Shown piece by piece: positions 23,960-32,885 of a stretch of 36,577 nt of DNA. The notes beneath the pieces were generated by a model that did no database searches, was not told where the DNA came from, and was given only the letters and a program-made list of their open reading frames with translations. The stretch spans positions 1-36,577 of the forward strand of contig JAGVMV010000012.1 in assembly GCA_020053595.1 (NCBI GenBank). The letters run 5' to 3'. The position numbers were made by a program, and so were the translations under genes. Numbering within the stretch: the first letter of the stretch is position 1; the number at the start of each line of letters is the position of its first letter. The stretch comes from Thermoleophilia bacterium (GTDB taxonomy: Bacteria; Actinomycetota; Thermoleophilia; BMS3ABIN01).

Positions 23960-25874
23960 GTTTTATCATCAAATGAACCAATCGCTTGGCATAGTTTTTC
24001 TAAAGACACCGATTTTTGATCATCTTCCCAGGCGCGCTCTAAGGCGAAAGCGATTGCCAGACTATTCTTCTTTAAACCGCCCGGATTGCCATATTCAGCG
24101 AAAGCAAGGTCTTCGTATTTTTTCCAGTCATCAATCTCGCTCTGCACAACTTTACCTATGTCGGAATGCCACATAACCAGATCATCTTTCCAAAGAGTCA
24201 TTTCTGGCAAGGCTTCTTCTTCCGCATAACCACAGACTTTGAGAATAAGCTTATTGTCTATTTCGTGATTATCGCGATATTTTTCTTCAGCATCGCTATC
24301 ACCATCAAAAACGACAAAGGTTGGTATTCCCAAGCAGCGCGCAATTGCTAATGGTTTGGGAATATAGTTTTTCCCAAACGTTGCAACAATATGACCGCCT
24401 TTAGTGCGAAATTTTTCCATCGTACCTGTAAGAACTAAGTATGAGTTTATATAAGCTAAGTCTTCATAGCCCTCGACCAAAACAAGGCAGTCAGTAAAGA
24501 ATATCTCGTTAATATTCGGTGTAAGCGCCTGATGAACTTTTGCGAGTATTCCAGGTTTCGTTAATGGATTCTTTCCTTCCCGGGCAATTGTCGAAGCCAC
24601 CTCCTCTAAGGGAACAGCTGTTACTGTTACGGATGCTGGATTACCGGCGTTTCTTACCATCCTGACGTTTTCAAAATTCTCCCCACTAATGAAAAAGGGG
24701 CTATGCGTTGAGATAATAATTTGGGAATTTCCGGTAGCAAGTTGTTGTAAAATTTGCGAAAGATAACGCGCCTGTGGAGGATGCTGGTAAAGCTCTGGTT
24801 CTTCACAACCCAAAATAAGAGTTGGACTGTTTTCATCATCCAATGTTGATAGCTCTTGCAATAAAGCAATGCAATGATGTATGACCTTTGAAGCCCGTGG
24901 CCGAAGCGGCCAAGTTCGCCTTCAAAACCTTTTTCACCAACTTGGATATGCGCCCATGGTTCTTCCACCTTGACGGATTTATCTTCATCATTATGCCAAC
25001 GAATGTGAACACTAGCATCTGGATGAGCCCACGTCTTTAGCCTGCCCTCCAGTGATTGGGATAGCTCATCCAGTACCTTTTCCTCCGAATCCAATATCCC
25101 CTGATAATCACCACGTATTTTGCGCCTTAGCTCATCGATGGCTTCTGAAAAATTTACTTTAGATCGAACCGTGCGTGCTAAAAGCTGGCCTAATGCACTT
25201 GTCTTTGTTTCTTTTTGCTCTCCAGTTGCATCTTTATTAGCTGGAATAAAAACCCACTGAATGTATTTTTCTAAACGATCTCGCCCCTTAGAAACACCAT
25301 AAAATTGATCTTGGCTTTGTAAAAGTATGCAATCCTCAGTATGTTCGGCTTCGTAATCACGCAATGAATTGCTCATCGCATCCTTGGTCTTTGCATCACC
25401 TAAATCAGGAAATTGTTTTCGCATTTCCTGAAATTCATTCTTTAACTCTGGGACCTTTGCACCCTTCTTTTCTTTCTCGAAGAATGAGCAGAATTTTTCG
25501 AAGCCCAATCTACTGCCATATTGACGAACTTCAGCTCTTTCAGATGATTTGTCATATCTAGCCACGGCCGATACTATTAACCGTTCCTGGCGCACGTAAT
25601 CTGATAAATCGCTTTTTGCCTCCTCGCTTAGATTTCTGAAGCAGATAGTTATCCGAATTGGTTCGCCTGTATTTTTGTGATGAAAATCTTCTTCTGTAAG
25701 TTTACTCAGATCAGTCACAGCGTCGCTATATTCTCGGAAAAATACATTGAGAGCACACAGAATAGTCGATTTTCCAGCGCCATTTGGGCCTACATGGCAT
25801 GTGTAGTCATCAAGGTAAATCGTTTCATCTTTAAAACCTCGGAAGTTCACTATTCGAATATATTCAATTTTCAT
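23956..25874 (-). CDS. OLD-family ATP-dependent endonuclease (frameshifted)
   Basis: An overcoming-lysogenisation-defect (OLD) type nuclease: an ABC-type ATPase joined to a TOPRIM nuclease. Walker A is HVGPNGAGKST (about residue 30), the signature region GRFGHGLQRSYIIALL, Walker B TLILGCEEPELYQHP, and the switch His in STHSPFF. The TOPRIM acidic residues are in CLVLVEGYEDLAY and FVVFDGDSDAEE. The ATG at 25874 has AGGAG five bases upstream, inside the end of hsdS. The reading frame breaks near 24860-24870: adding one T to the CTTTATTG there restores a continuous family-like sequence of about 640 residues. As written the gene is two ORFs (24654-25874 and 23956-24861). OLD nucleases are effectors in Gabija and in retron Eco8, which fits the adjacent retron-type RT. 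Confidence 0.85.
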
Positions 25875-25875
25875 C

Positions 25876-27321
25876 TTAACTCCTGATTTTGAAGAACTGC
25901 CCAAAGAATGCTTTATTAAGGATAGACTGGCGTAAGCGGTCTAAGCGCTTCTGATTAACATCAAATACTTTTTCATTTATTTCTAATTTAGAAAGTTGTT
26001 CTTCCACAATATTTATAATTTCTTCTTGCTCAACAGCAGGCATTAATACTACAGGAAATGATCTAAGCTCAGATAAATAGAAATGCGGTTGAGCAGTAGA
26101 CCCAGATGCGCTAGTAATCCTTTTCTGTGCATTGCTTGTATTTAAATTAATCTGGAGTATTTTTGGCGCCATACCTTTGGTAATTAGTCTCACAACCGCA
26201 AGATTTCTATCCGCGCTGAAAATATAGCCATCAGGCACTATTGCGGTCCGACCTATTGTGCCTACACACGTGATAATTACATCGCCTTTCTTTGGCATAT
26301 AGCGCTTGCTTACTTTTATAAAGTCATCACTATGAATGTAAGAGCAGTCTTTTTCATTCATTTTCCAGGAAATTATGCTTTTCGCTGTCAAATGAGGGAC
26401 GCCTTTCGGGACTCTTTTTGGTGGATTGTGGTCGCCATCAGTAACTAGTGTTGATATTTGCTCGATGCTTACCCATAACCAACTACTTGGCAACTTAGGT
26501 AAATTGTCCACTTTTAATTCTAAAGGTTTTTTGTATTTCTTCTTCCATATATCATCCGTGGGCTCTTTGCCCTTGGCGCGAATTTTGGCGAGTTCGTTTT
26601 CTTCCCATTTTCGGCGGCGGTCGCCCAGGATGCGTTTTAGGAGTTCGGAGGCGGGTTCGACGTCGGGGTGTTGTTTACGCCACTCCTCAGTCAGTTTGCC
26701 TTCGACGGCGGCTTTGAGTACGGCGACTTTGTAGCGTTTGAGGTTGGCTTTGGCTCTCTTCAGGCTGGTGACGGCTTCGTCGAGGCGGGAGAATTGTTTT
26801 TCGATTTCGGCGACGATACTTTCCTGTTGTTCCAAAGGAGCTACAGGAATTGAATGCTCCTTCAAATAAGTTGCAGAGACACGTTTTTGACCCACAGCAC
26901 CAGTCATGTACCTTTCTGCTTTGCTTCGAAAATCTTTACTCGAAATGAAGTGGTAGAGATATTTTGCGCTGATGCCAGGCTTCGGGCGAAGGACATGAAA
27001 TTCAGTAGAGCCGAAGCCATATCCATTGATGACCATGGGGACGACCGTCATTTTTCCGTTTTCCATGCATGGGGTAATTTTTGCGAAAAGAACATCGCCT
27101 TCTTGAAAAGCGGTGTACCCTTTTTTTACATCTGAAAAGACGCGGCTTTGCGAGACATCAATAGAACCATCGCCTGCCCCAACAGATGGCATCGGCACAA
27201 AGGAAACTGCGAGGTTGTCGGGAATCCCCTCTTTCTTCAATCGCGGATTTACATCTGCTACTTCTTGAATCGTCATGACTTTCCAGTCGGACGGTATTTC
27301 GTTTCGGCTTTTTACTTTCAC
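25876..27321 (-). CDS. hsdS: Type I restriction-modification specificity subunit HsdS
   Basis: DNA-recognition subunit with two target-recognition domains separated by long helices. TRD1 covers roughly 10-160 and ends in VAPLEQQESIVAEIEKQFSR; TRD2 covers about 280-440 and ends in LMPAVEQEEIINIVEEQLSK. The repeated EQQE/EQEE-IV-EI pattern marks the two conserved coiled spacers. 481 residues. It overlaps hsdR by four bases and the OLD start lies two bases beyond its stop. HsdS variation determines which sequence the system protects. Confidence 0.94.
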   Translation of the reverse strand: MKVKSRNEIPSDWKVMTIQEVADVNPRLKKEGIPDNLAVSFVPMPSVGAGDGSIDVSQSRVFSDVKKGYTAFQEGDVLFAKITPCMENGKMTVVPMVINGYGFGSTEFHVLRPKPGISAKYLYHFISSKDFRSKAERYMTGAVGQKRVSATYLKEHSIPVAPLEQQESIVAEIEKQFSRLDEAVTSLKRAKANLKRYKVAVLKAAVEGKLTEEWRKQHPDVEPASELLKRILGDRRRKWEENELAKIRAKGKEPTDDIWKKKYKKPLELKVDNLPKLPSSWLWVSIEQISTLVTDGDHNPPKRVPKGVPHLTAKSIISWKMNEKDCSYIHSDDFIKVSKRYMPKKGDVIITCVGTIGRTAIVPDGYIFSADRNLAVVRLITKGMAPKILQINLNTSNAQKRITSASGSTAQPHFYLSELRSFPVVLMPAVEQEEIINIVEEQLSKLEINEKVFDVNQKRLDRLRQSILNKAFFGQFFKIRS

Positions 27322-30191
27322 GCCACCAATGCCTCACTCAATTCCTCAATAATCCCATCCAGCTCATCTCCGAAAACTTCATAAACCTGCCCGAGACCGC
27401 CCTGCTGTATAAACGGCACATCCTCGAAATCGTCCCGCGTAATGCTCAGGTTGGCGGCGATATGATCCCTGATCATCTCCAGCCAATACCGATGTTCGTC
27501 CGTGAACTGGCGGCCATCCTGTTCCTGACTCGCCAACCACACATTGAAGTTGGCATTTACTCGCTCGGGGAAAGGAACTAGCTCATTATCTTGGTGGATG
27601 GCGAAGCGTACCAGCGACACCAGATCGGTGAGTATCCGCTTGGCGCCGGCGCCTTTCACTTTCGATTTATCCAGCGCGGCGTAGGCCTGCCAGAGCTGGG
27701 ATTCGCTCCAGAGGTAGGGCGGTTTTTCGATAGCGTTGGCCAGGTCCCGCACATCCTCGAACTTCAGCCGTGCCCGGTATGCCTTGCTGTACAAAACCTG
27801 CAGGGCGGTTATCTCGTCCCTGTTCTCCTCGATGAACTTCTCAAAAGACTCTACGACACCGCGGGCGCGGTCCATGGCGTCCAGGCTGAAGCCCGCCTCG
27901 ATGACCTGGTCCTGGCTCACATGGTCTATGGTAATCTCGTTCTTCTTCTTAATCTCGACCAGTAGGCCGCGCAGGGCCGGGTCGTGCAGCGGCGCCACGG
28001 CTTCCTCGATCAGTTTCTTCGCCGCTGCCTGCACGGCCTCGTCGCTTACTGGTTCCTCTGAATCGGAGGCCAGGCCGGTGTCTGCGCGCGCCTGCTCCTG
28101 CTGCCGATCGGGGTTCACGGCCTCGACCAGCTGGTGGCTTAAATCCCTTACCGACAGACCGCCACTTGCCTCATGGATGCGCCGCTCGTCCTCCTCGCTC
28201 AGACGATGCTCCATCCGAGCAAGGCGCCCGGCGATGGTGGTGATCACGTCTTCCTCGATGTTCCCGAAGGCAACAGCCTGCATCAGACTTTCAAAGGCGA
28301 CGCTGGGCTTCTTCTCCATGGGGCGGGAGTCGGTCTTGTCCTGCTCGCAGACGCCGACGGCATCCACGATCACAAAATGGTCCTTGAGGATGGCGTCGGG
28401 GGTGACGGCCTGCAGGTCGTCCGGCCGGATCACGCGCACGCCGCGTCCCTTCATCTGCTCAAAGAACGAGCGGGACTTTACCGCGCGCATGAAAAATACT
28501 ATCTCCACCGGCTTGATGTCGGTGCCCGTGGCGACCATGTCTACGGTGACGGCGATGCGCGGGTTGTAGCTGTTGCGAAACGCCTTGATCAGCTCCTTGG
28601 GGTTGGCGCCCGTTGTGCGATAGGTGATCTTCTGGGCGAAATCGTTGCCCTTGCCGAATTCCTCGCGAATGATCTCGACGATGGTCTCGGCGTGGTTATC
28701 ATCCTTGGCGAAGATGAGTGTCTTCGGCACCCATTCGCGCCCAGGGAAAATCTCGCTGAATAGCTTGTCGCGGAAGGTTTGCACGATTTTTCTGATCTGG
28801 TCGGGGGCGACCACGTCGCGATCCAGCTGGTTGGGGTCGTACTGGAAGTCTTCGTCCAGTTCCTCCCAGCGGGTCTGGCGGGTCTCGCGGTCGCGCTTCT
28901 CCACATAGTAGCCGGCATCCACCTGGGAGCCGGCTTCGGTGATGTTGGTGCGGATGCGGTAGACGTCGTAATTGACGTTGACGTTGTCGGCCACGGCGGC
29001 CTCGTGGGGATATTCCATCACCAGGTTCTGGTTGAAGTAGCCGAAGGTCTGCTTGTTGGGTGTGGCGGTGAGCCCGATCAGCCTGGCGTCGAAGTAGTCC
29101 AGCACTTGTGCCCAGAGGTTGTAGATGGAGCGGTGGCACTCGTCGGTGATGATGACATCGAAAGTCTCGATGGGGATGGCCGGGTTGTACTCGATCAGCT
29201 CGGGCTCCCTGAAGAGGGGGCCCATGTCGTCAATCGGGGTTTCCTCGTCTTCCTCGGCCAGCTCGCGCCCCTTGAGCATGGAGTACATGCGCTGCAGCGT
29301 GCAGATGCAGACGCGGGCAGTGGTGTCGATGGTGTTGCTGGTCAGGCGCTGGATATTGTATTCCTCATTAAATTTGAAGTTGTTATACGGTGAGACGTAC
29401 TGCTTAAACTCCTTGAGCGTCTGGTCGGCGAGGTTGCCTCGATCCACCAGGAAGAGAACGCGGCGGGCGCCGGCGAACTTGATGAGCCTATATATAGACG
29501 TGATTGCAGTGAAGGTCTTGCCTGAACCGGTTGCCATTTGGATTAGGGAGCGAGGGCGGTTGTCGGCGAGAGAGCGCTCCAGGTTCTGAATGGCGGTTAT
29601 TTGGGCGGGCCAGAGGCCTTGTTCCTGGAGTGTTGGCAGATGGCGAAGGCGATGAAGCATTGTGGGTCCTGCGAGATAGGCAACATTTGTATCACTTGCC
29701 CGTTTACCTTCGCCTGCAACGACGGCTTTTTCCTCAAGCCCGCCGGCTGCTTCATCTAACCATTTAGCCAGGAAATCCGGTCGGTGGAAAGCAAAGACCC
29801 GTCTCGAACGCGCATCAGGTTCAAGGCCGTTGGTGAAACGGGTATCAATACCAGTAGATTCATAGGCGAAAGGCAGAGGATTGCGCCAGGCCGGCAGATT
29901 GTCGGGAAGCCCCTTGGTGTACTTGTCTGACTGGGTCTCTACGCCAATGAGCGTGGTGCCCTCTTTCTTCGCTTCAATGATGCCAGCGGCTTTTCCATCT
30001 AAATACAGCAGATAATCCGCATGCCCGTGACCCGGCTTCAGTGGAAACTCGCAAATAGCCACGCCGCGGCCAGCGTTAATATTGGCCTTGTTCCGCTCCT
30101 GCACAAACCAGCCCGCGCGAACGAGTAGCTCATCAATTTCCTGTCTGGCTTCCTGCTCGGCGGTTAATGGCAAATCGGGAGACCCCAGCAT
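27318..30191 (-). CDS. hsdR: Type I restriction-modification endonuclease/translocase HsdR
   Basis: ATP-driven translocase and nuclease of an EcoEI-like type I system. The N-terminal PD-(D/E)xK nuclease is seen in HADYLLYLDGKAAGIIEAKK (Asp59, Glu73, Lys75). The helicase part has Walker A at 220-226 (ATGSGKT), the DECH box at 350-353 and LIGLTATPNKQTFGYF, and later VTVDMVATGTDIKPVE. The last third, about 600-957, matches the EcoEI-type C-terminal region that contacts HsdM/HsdS. 957 residues, intact. It is the first gene of the minus-strand defence operon, with no clear ribosome-binding site in front of ATG 30191. Confidence 0.96.
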   Translation of the reverse strand: MLGSPDLPLTAEQEARQEIDELLVRAGWFVQERNKANINAGRGVAICEFPLKPGHGHADYLLYLDGKAAGIIEAKKEGTTLIGVETQSDKYTKGLPDNLPAWRNPLPFAYESTGIDTRFTNGLEPDARSRRVFAFHRPDFLAKWLDEAAGGLEEKAVVAGEGKRASDTNVAYLAGPTMLHRLRHLPTLQEQGLWPAQITAIQNLERSLADNRPRSLIQMATGSGKTFTAITSIYRLIKFAGARRVLFLVDRGNLADQTLKEFKQYVSPYNNFKFNEEYNIQRLTSNTIDTTARVCICTLQRMYSMLKGRELAEEDEETPIDDMGPLFREPELIEYNPAIPIETFDVIITDECHRSIYNLWAQVLDYFDARLIGLTATPNKQTFGYFNQNLVMEYPHEAAVADNVNVNYDVYRIRTNITEAGSQVDAGYYVEKRDRETRQTRWEELDEDFQYDPNQLDRDVVAPDQIRKIVQTFRDKLFSEIFPGREWVPKTLIFAKDDNHAETIVEIIREEFGKGNDFAQKITYRTTGANPKELIKAFRNSYNPRIAVTVDMVATGTDIKPVEIVFFMRAVKSRSFFEQMKGRGVRVIRPDDLQAVTPDAILKDHFVIVDAVGVCEQDKTDSRPMEKKPSVAFESLMQAVAFGNIEEDVITTIAGRLARMEHRLSEEDERRIHEASGGLSVRDLSHQLVEAVNPDRQQEQARADTGLASDSEEPVSDEAVQAAAKKLIEEAVAPLHDPALRGLLVEIKKKNEITIDHVSQDQVIEAGFSLDAMDRARGVVESFEKFIEENRDEITALQVLYSKAYRARLKFEDVRDLANAIEKPPYLWSESQLWQAYAALDKSKVKGAGAKRILTDLVSLVRFAIHQDNELVPFPERVNANFNVWLASQEQDGRQFTDEHRYWLEMIRDHIAANLSITRDDFEDVPFIQQGGLGQVYEVFGDELDGIIEELSEALVA

Positions 30192-30319
30192 CGTTTACAT
30201 TTTGGTGGAATGATGGTTAATACTACAGGCTTGGAGGGGTTAGTAAAAGAAAAGGCCTCTTCAATTAGGGCGACGGCGCAGATGTTCCCCCTAGATTAAA
30301 ATAATGAGGATGCTCATAA

Positions 30320-30348
30320 TTGACAACATTTATTGCAACTGAGAATAT
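30320..30348 (+). promoter_or_regulatory. Candidate promoter of the GIY-YIG-like gene
   Basis: TTGACA (30320-30325) is followed after 17 bases by GAATAT (30343-30348). The -35 is perfect, the -10 poor. It points away from hsdR. The 188-base divergent gap 30192-30379 contains nothing else that I could identify. Confidence 0.45.
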
Positions 30349-30379
30349 CTTATTCGTCTAATAATTAGGTGGAGGTTAA

Positions 30380-30913
30380 ATGATGAAATATGGCATTTTT
30401 GGTCCCTTCGAGATAACAAGAAGAAATAGGCAAATTCATAGAAAGGACCTTCCCGAATTCTGGCAAACCATAGATAAGCATAATGAAAATTTTATTTCTC
30501 GAGCATGTGGCTGCTACTTGTTTGCAATATGCGCATCAGGAGGCATTCGACCGTGGTATGTTGGTTTAGCTGAAAAAAAGTCGTTTTCTAATGAATGCTT
30601 TAATGACAGAAATATGGTCAATTATAACGAGGTCCTGGCTGGTAGAAAAAAAGGCATTCCGATGATGTTTTTTATAGTTAGACTTACGGATAGTGGTAGG
30701 TTTTCTAAGCCAAGCAAGAATGGTTATTATGACTGTCAGCATCTTGAGGGCCTGTTGATTGGAGCTGCGTGGAAAAAAAACTCTGAGCTCACCAATATCA
30801 AAAAAACGAAGCATGCAAAAGATCTGTGTGTCCCAGGTTTGATCAATACACCAAGAGGTGCAAAAAAATCAAAATCTGTAAGAGAGTTTATGAAAGTGAT
30901 TAACAACTCTTAA
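30380..30913 (+). CDS. Small GIY-YIG-like protein of unknown role
   Basis: A 177-residue, AT-rich gene. The pattern ACGCYLFAICASGGIRPWYV followed by GLA resembles a GIY-YIG core (G-x-Y ... Y-V-G), and HLEGLLIGAA could supply the catalytic Glu. A basic C-terminal tail follows, rich in Lys. GGAGG precedes two adjacent ATG codons (30380, 30383), so the start is known to within one residue. It is divergent from hsdR at the border of the type I operon. It may be a nuclease of the defence island, but the match is by eye and distant. Confidence 0.6.
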   Translation: MMKYGIFGPFEITRRNRQIHRKDLPEFWQTIDKHNENFISRACGCYLFAICASGGIRPWYVGLAEKKSFSNECFNDRNMVNYNEVLAGRKKGIPMMFFIVRLTDSGRFSKPSKNGYYDCQHLEGLLIGAAWKKNSELTNIKKTKHAKDLCVPGLINTPRGAKKSKSVREFMKVINNS

Positions 30914-31048
30914 TGCGATGATCAATAATGATGTCTCTTTCCCAGAAATAACTGTCAACACGTCAAGTATTAGAGTTGATCCGCTTTTTTTCCCACTATA
31001 TTAGAATTAGATAGTTTCCAACACGTTTGCTCTCATCATCGCACTTCT

Positions 31049-31150
31049 TTACCAGCGCGCCACCAAAATCGCTTCACAAACCCGATTCACATCTTCAACA
31101 GTTATCGTCTTCTCAGGCGATCCGAACTCAAGGTCCATGGAGATGTTCAT
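31049..31150 (-). CDS. Possible 33-residue small ORF after the HD gene
   Basis: An ORF beginning MNISMDLEFGSPEKTITVED, four bases after the HD-domain stop and on the same strand, ending in AILVARW. It has a well-formed sequence rather than random composition, but no ribosome-binding site stronger than the coupling distance. Unknown function. The hairpin element found near the two other HD remnants is absent here. Confidence 0.4.
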   Translation of the reverse strand: MNISMDLEFGSPEKTITVEDVNRVCEAILVARW

Positions 31151-31154
31151 GATT

Positions 31155-31580
31155 CTACCCCCGCCCCTCCTCATCGACGGCAGCCGTCCACTTGTCAGCG
31201 AAGTGGACGATCATCTGGAGTCTGCATTCCTTGTGATGATAGTCCAGGTTGTTGACACCGCCCGAGACAGGGTAGATGCCGTCGTGGGAAACGATCGCCT
31301 GGGCCTCGTCTTCGGTCAGGTCGACACGATTGCCGATCAGGTAGAGACTTCGCATGGCCAGATTCATGGTCATCGCTTCAGGGTTGGTCCTGTACGTCAT
31401 GTTGCGCTTCTCGACTTCCCACCGGTTGCCGTTGGGCAGATAGTGCGGTTTCCCCGGGTATCCCACTTTGCCCGGGTCGTGGAAGAGCGCCGCAATCACA
31501 ATCGACTCGTCCGGGATGTCGGGTGCAAGCTTCTCTCTATGCTTTCCGTCCGGCGGCTGTGTTATATTTCTGACACCCAC
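31155..31580 (-). CDS. HD-domain phosphohydrolase, 5'-truncated copy
   Basis: HD-superfamily metal-dependent phosphohydrolase. The HD motif lies in IVIAALFHDPGKVGYPGK; conserved downstream blocks are AMRSLYLIGNRVDL, AQAIVSHDGIYPV and LQMIVHFADKWTAAV. The usable start is GTG 31580, but the same reading frame stays open upstream for 17 codons (EEWEKAQDGETVGVR) without a start, and those codons match the 5' ends of the two other copies (near 32950 and 36050). The original N-terminus was therefore lost where the HigBA segment joins near 31620. It is the most complete of three copies in this window. Confidence 0.65.
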   Translation of the reverse strand: MGVRNITQPPDGKHREKLAPDIPDESIVIAALFHDPGKVGYPGKPHYLPNGNRWEVEKRNMTYRTNPEAMTMNLAMRSLYLIGNRVDLTEDEAQAIVSHDGIYPVSGGVNNLDYHHKECRLQMIVHFADKWTAAVDEEGRG

Positions 31581-31634
31581 TGTTTCACCATCCTGCGCTT
31601 TCTCCCACTCCTCACGCCGGCTAGCACATAGTTC

Positions 31635-31663
31635 TTGACTTCACCTTTAGGGTGAAGTATATT
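31635..31663 (+). promoter_or_regulatory. HigBA promoter with internal operator
   Basis: TTGACT (31635-31640) and TATATT (31658-31663) are 17 bases apart. ACTTCACC and GGTGAAGT (31638-31645, 31651-31658) form a perfect dyad between the boxes, as expected for autorepression by the antitoxin. Confidence 0.72.
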
Positions 31664-31677
31664 TCGAAAGGGGGAGA

Positions 31678-31965
31678 GTGAAATTCAGGTTCAAATCCGT
31701 GAGGCTTGAAGAGCTCTATACAAATGAAAGAGGAGCTCATAAATATCCCAGGTCTGTGGTGAATAATTTCTTTGAAGTCATGAGCATCATCGAAGCTGCC
31801 AGTAATGAGGGACAGCTGGCTCAGATCAGGGGACTCAATCTGGAGAAACTCGGGGGCAGGCGGAAAGGCCAGCTTTCCATCAGGCTGAGCAAGCAATACA
31901 GGTTGATCTATACCAGGATCGAGGATTGTCTGGTTGTTCTGGAAATCAGCAAACACTACAGATAA
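31678..31965 (+). CDS. higB: HigB/RelE-family ribosome-dependent mRNA interferase toxin
   Basis: A 95-residue RelE-superfamily toxin of the HigB type, with the toxin gene first, as usual for higBA. Core features: FKSVRLEELYTNERGAHKYP, NLEKLGGRRKGQLSIRLSKQ and the C-terminal YRLIYTRIEDCLVVLEISKHYR, with basic residues and the terminal His-Tyr-Arg used in mRNA cleavage. It starts at GTG with a purine-rich GGGGGAG just ahead. The antitoxin follows nine bases downstream. Confidence 0.92.
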   Translation: MKFRFKSVRLEELYTNERGAHKYPRSVVNNFFEVMSIIEAASNEGQLAQIRGLNLEKLGGRRKGQLSIRLSKQYRLIYTRIEDCLVVLEISKHYR

Positions 31966-31974
31966 GGCAAATCA

Positions 31975-32256
31975 ATGGAGAGAAAGCTGAAACCTGCCTG
32001 GGTGCCGCCACCTGGTCGGACCATAAGGAAGGAGCTGGCCGCCCGCGGTTGGACTCAGCGCTCTCTGGCCGAGCGGATGCGACGGCCGGAGCAAAAGATC
32101 AGCGAGATAATCGGCGGAAAAAGACGCATTACCGAGGAAACGGCTCTGGAGCTTGAAGAGGTCTTCGGGATCGACGCCGGCTTCTGGCTTAATCTTGAAG
32201 CCAATTACCGTCTGCATCTGGTCAGGGAAGCGAGGATGAAGCGGAAAGCGGGCTAA
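31975..32256 (+). CDS. higA: HigA-family XRE antitoxin
   Basis: 93-residue antitoxin that neutralises the upstream HigB and represses the pair. The HigA start WVPPPGRTIRKELAARGWTQ is followed by a helix-turn-helix, SLAERMRRPEQKISEIIGGK, and the family tail RITEETALELEEVFGIDAGF. The promoter dyad at 31638-31658 is its likely target. Confidence 0.93.
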   Translation: MERKLKPAWVPPPGRTIRKELAARGWTQRSLAERMRRPEQKISEIIGGKRRITEETALELEEVFGIDAGFWLNLEANYRLHLVREARMKRKAG

Positions 32257-32266
32257 GGCCTTGGTA

Positions 32267-32315
32267 TTGACTATCAACTTCATATAGCCAATAATGTAGC
32301 TACTTATATGGCTAC
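32267..32315 (+). promoter_or_regulatory. Promoter and operator of the Phd/RelE module
   Basis: TTGACT (32267-32272) and AATAAT (32290-32295) have 17-base spacing. GTAGC (32296-32300) and GCTAC (32311-32315) then form a dyad just ahead of the ribosome-binding site AGGAG (32319-32323). Confidence 0.65.
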
Positions 32316-32325
32316 TTTAGGAGCT

Positions 32326-32583
32326 ATGATGCCAACCATTGGAATCAGGGACTTGAAGAACCGGGCGAGCGAGATCGTCCGCAAGGTAAAGGAAGAGCAG
32401 GCGCCATACATCATTACCCTGCGGGGCAAGCCTTCGGCGATGATAATCCCGCTGGAAGAGAACGAAGTCGAAGACTACATAATCGCTCACCACCCCTACT
32501 TCGTAATGCTCAGGGATAAAGCCCGCAAAGAGATTTACGAGGGTGATGCGGAGGGTGAAGATTATCTGAACAAATCAAAATGA
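32326..32583 (+). CDS. Phd/YefM-family antitoxin
   Basis: Antitoxin of a type II module. The N-terminal MPTIGIRDLKNRASEIVRKV and PYIITLRGKPSAMIIPLEE make the Phd/YefM DNA-binding fold. The acidic C-terminal tail (IYEGDAEGEDYLNKSK) should wrap the toxin. Start choice: AGGAG at 32319 favours ATG 32326 or 32329; an ATG at 32308 would lie inside the operator and is unlikely. The stop overlaps the toxin start (ATGA). Confidence 0.88.
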   Translation: MMPTIGIRDLKNRASEIVRKVKEEQAPYIITLRGKPSAMIIPLEENEVEDYIIAHHPYFVMLRDKARKEIYEGDAEGEDYLNKSK

Positions 32584-32855
32584 CGTGGTCCATATTCCTG
32601 GCGAGAAGCGCCGTGAAATCTATGGACAGACTTGCGGAGAATGAACGAAAGCGCGTAGCAAGCGCTATCCTGTTGTTGAAAGAGAATCCCAAACCTCCCG
32701 GCAAAAAGGTGAAACCACTGAAGGCCATCGACGGCGAACTTCTGCGACTGCGAGTCGGAAACACACGTGTGATATACGAAGTCGTCGAAAAAGAGATTCG
32801 TGTGCTGGGGATAGTAAAACGCGGTGATCTTGAGCGGTGGTTACGCCAGAAGTAG
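32580..32855 (+). CDS. RelE/ParE-family toxin
   Basis: 91-residue toxin with the usual start MTWSIFLARSAVKSMDRL, the conserved basic block PPGKKVKPLKAIDGELLRLR, and the end VGNTRVIYEVVEKEIRVLGI, then VKRGDLERWL. This is the RelE fold with the Arg residues used for RNA binding. It is coupled to the antitoxin by a four-base overlap. RelE rather than ParE activity is likely but not certain. Confidence 0.92.
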   Translation: MTWSIFLARSAVKSMDRLAENERKRVASAILLLKENPKPPGKKVKPLKAIDGELLRLRVGNTRVIYEVVEKEIRVLGIVKRGDLERWLRQK

Positions 32856-32885
32856 ATTTGGAAACGATCGTCATACTATACGAGG

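Noticed and set aside
24850-24880. Programmed ribosomal frameshift in the OLD gene
   Set aside because: No canonical slippery heptamer or downstream pseudoknot was seen; a lost T is simpler.
23956-25874. Gabija (GajAB) system
   Set aside because: The OLD-type nuclease resembles GajA, but no UvrD-like helicase (GajB) is adjacent; only a 45-codon ORF follows.
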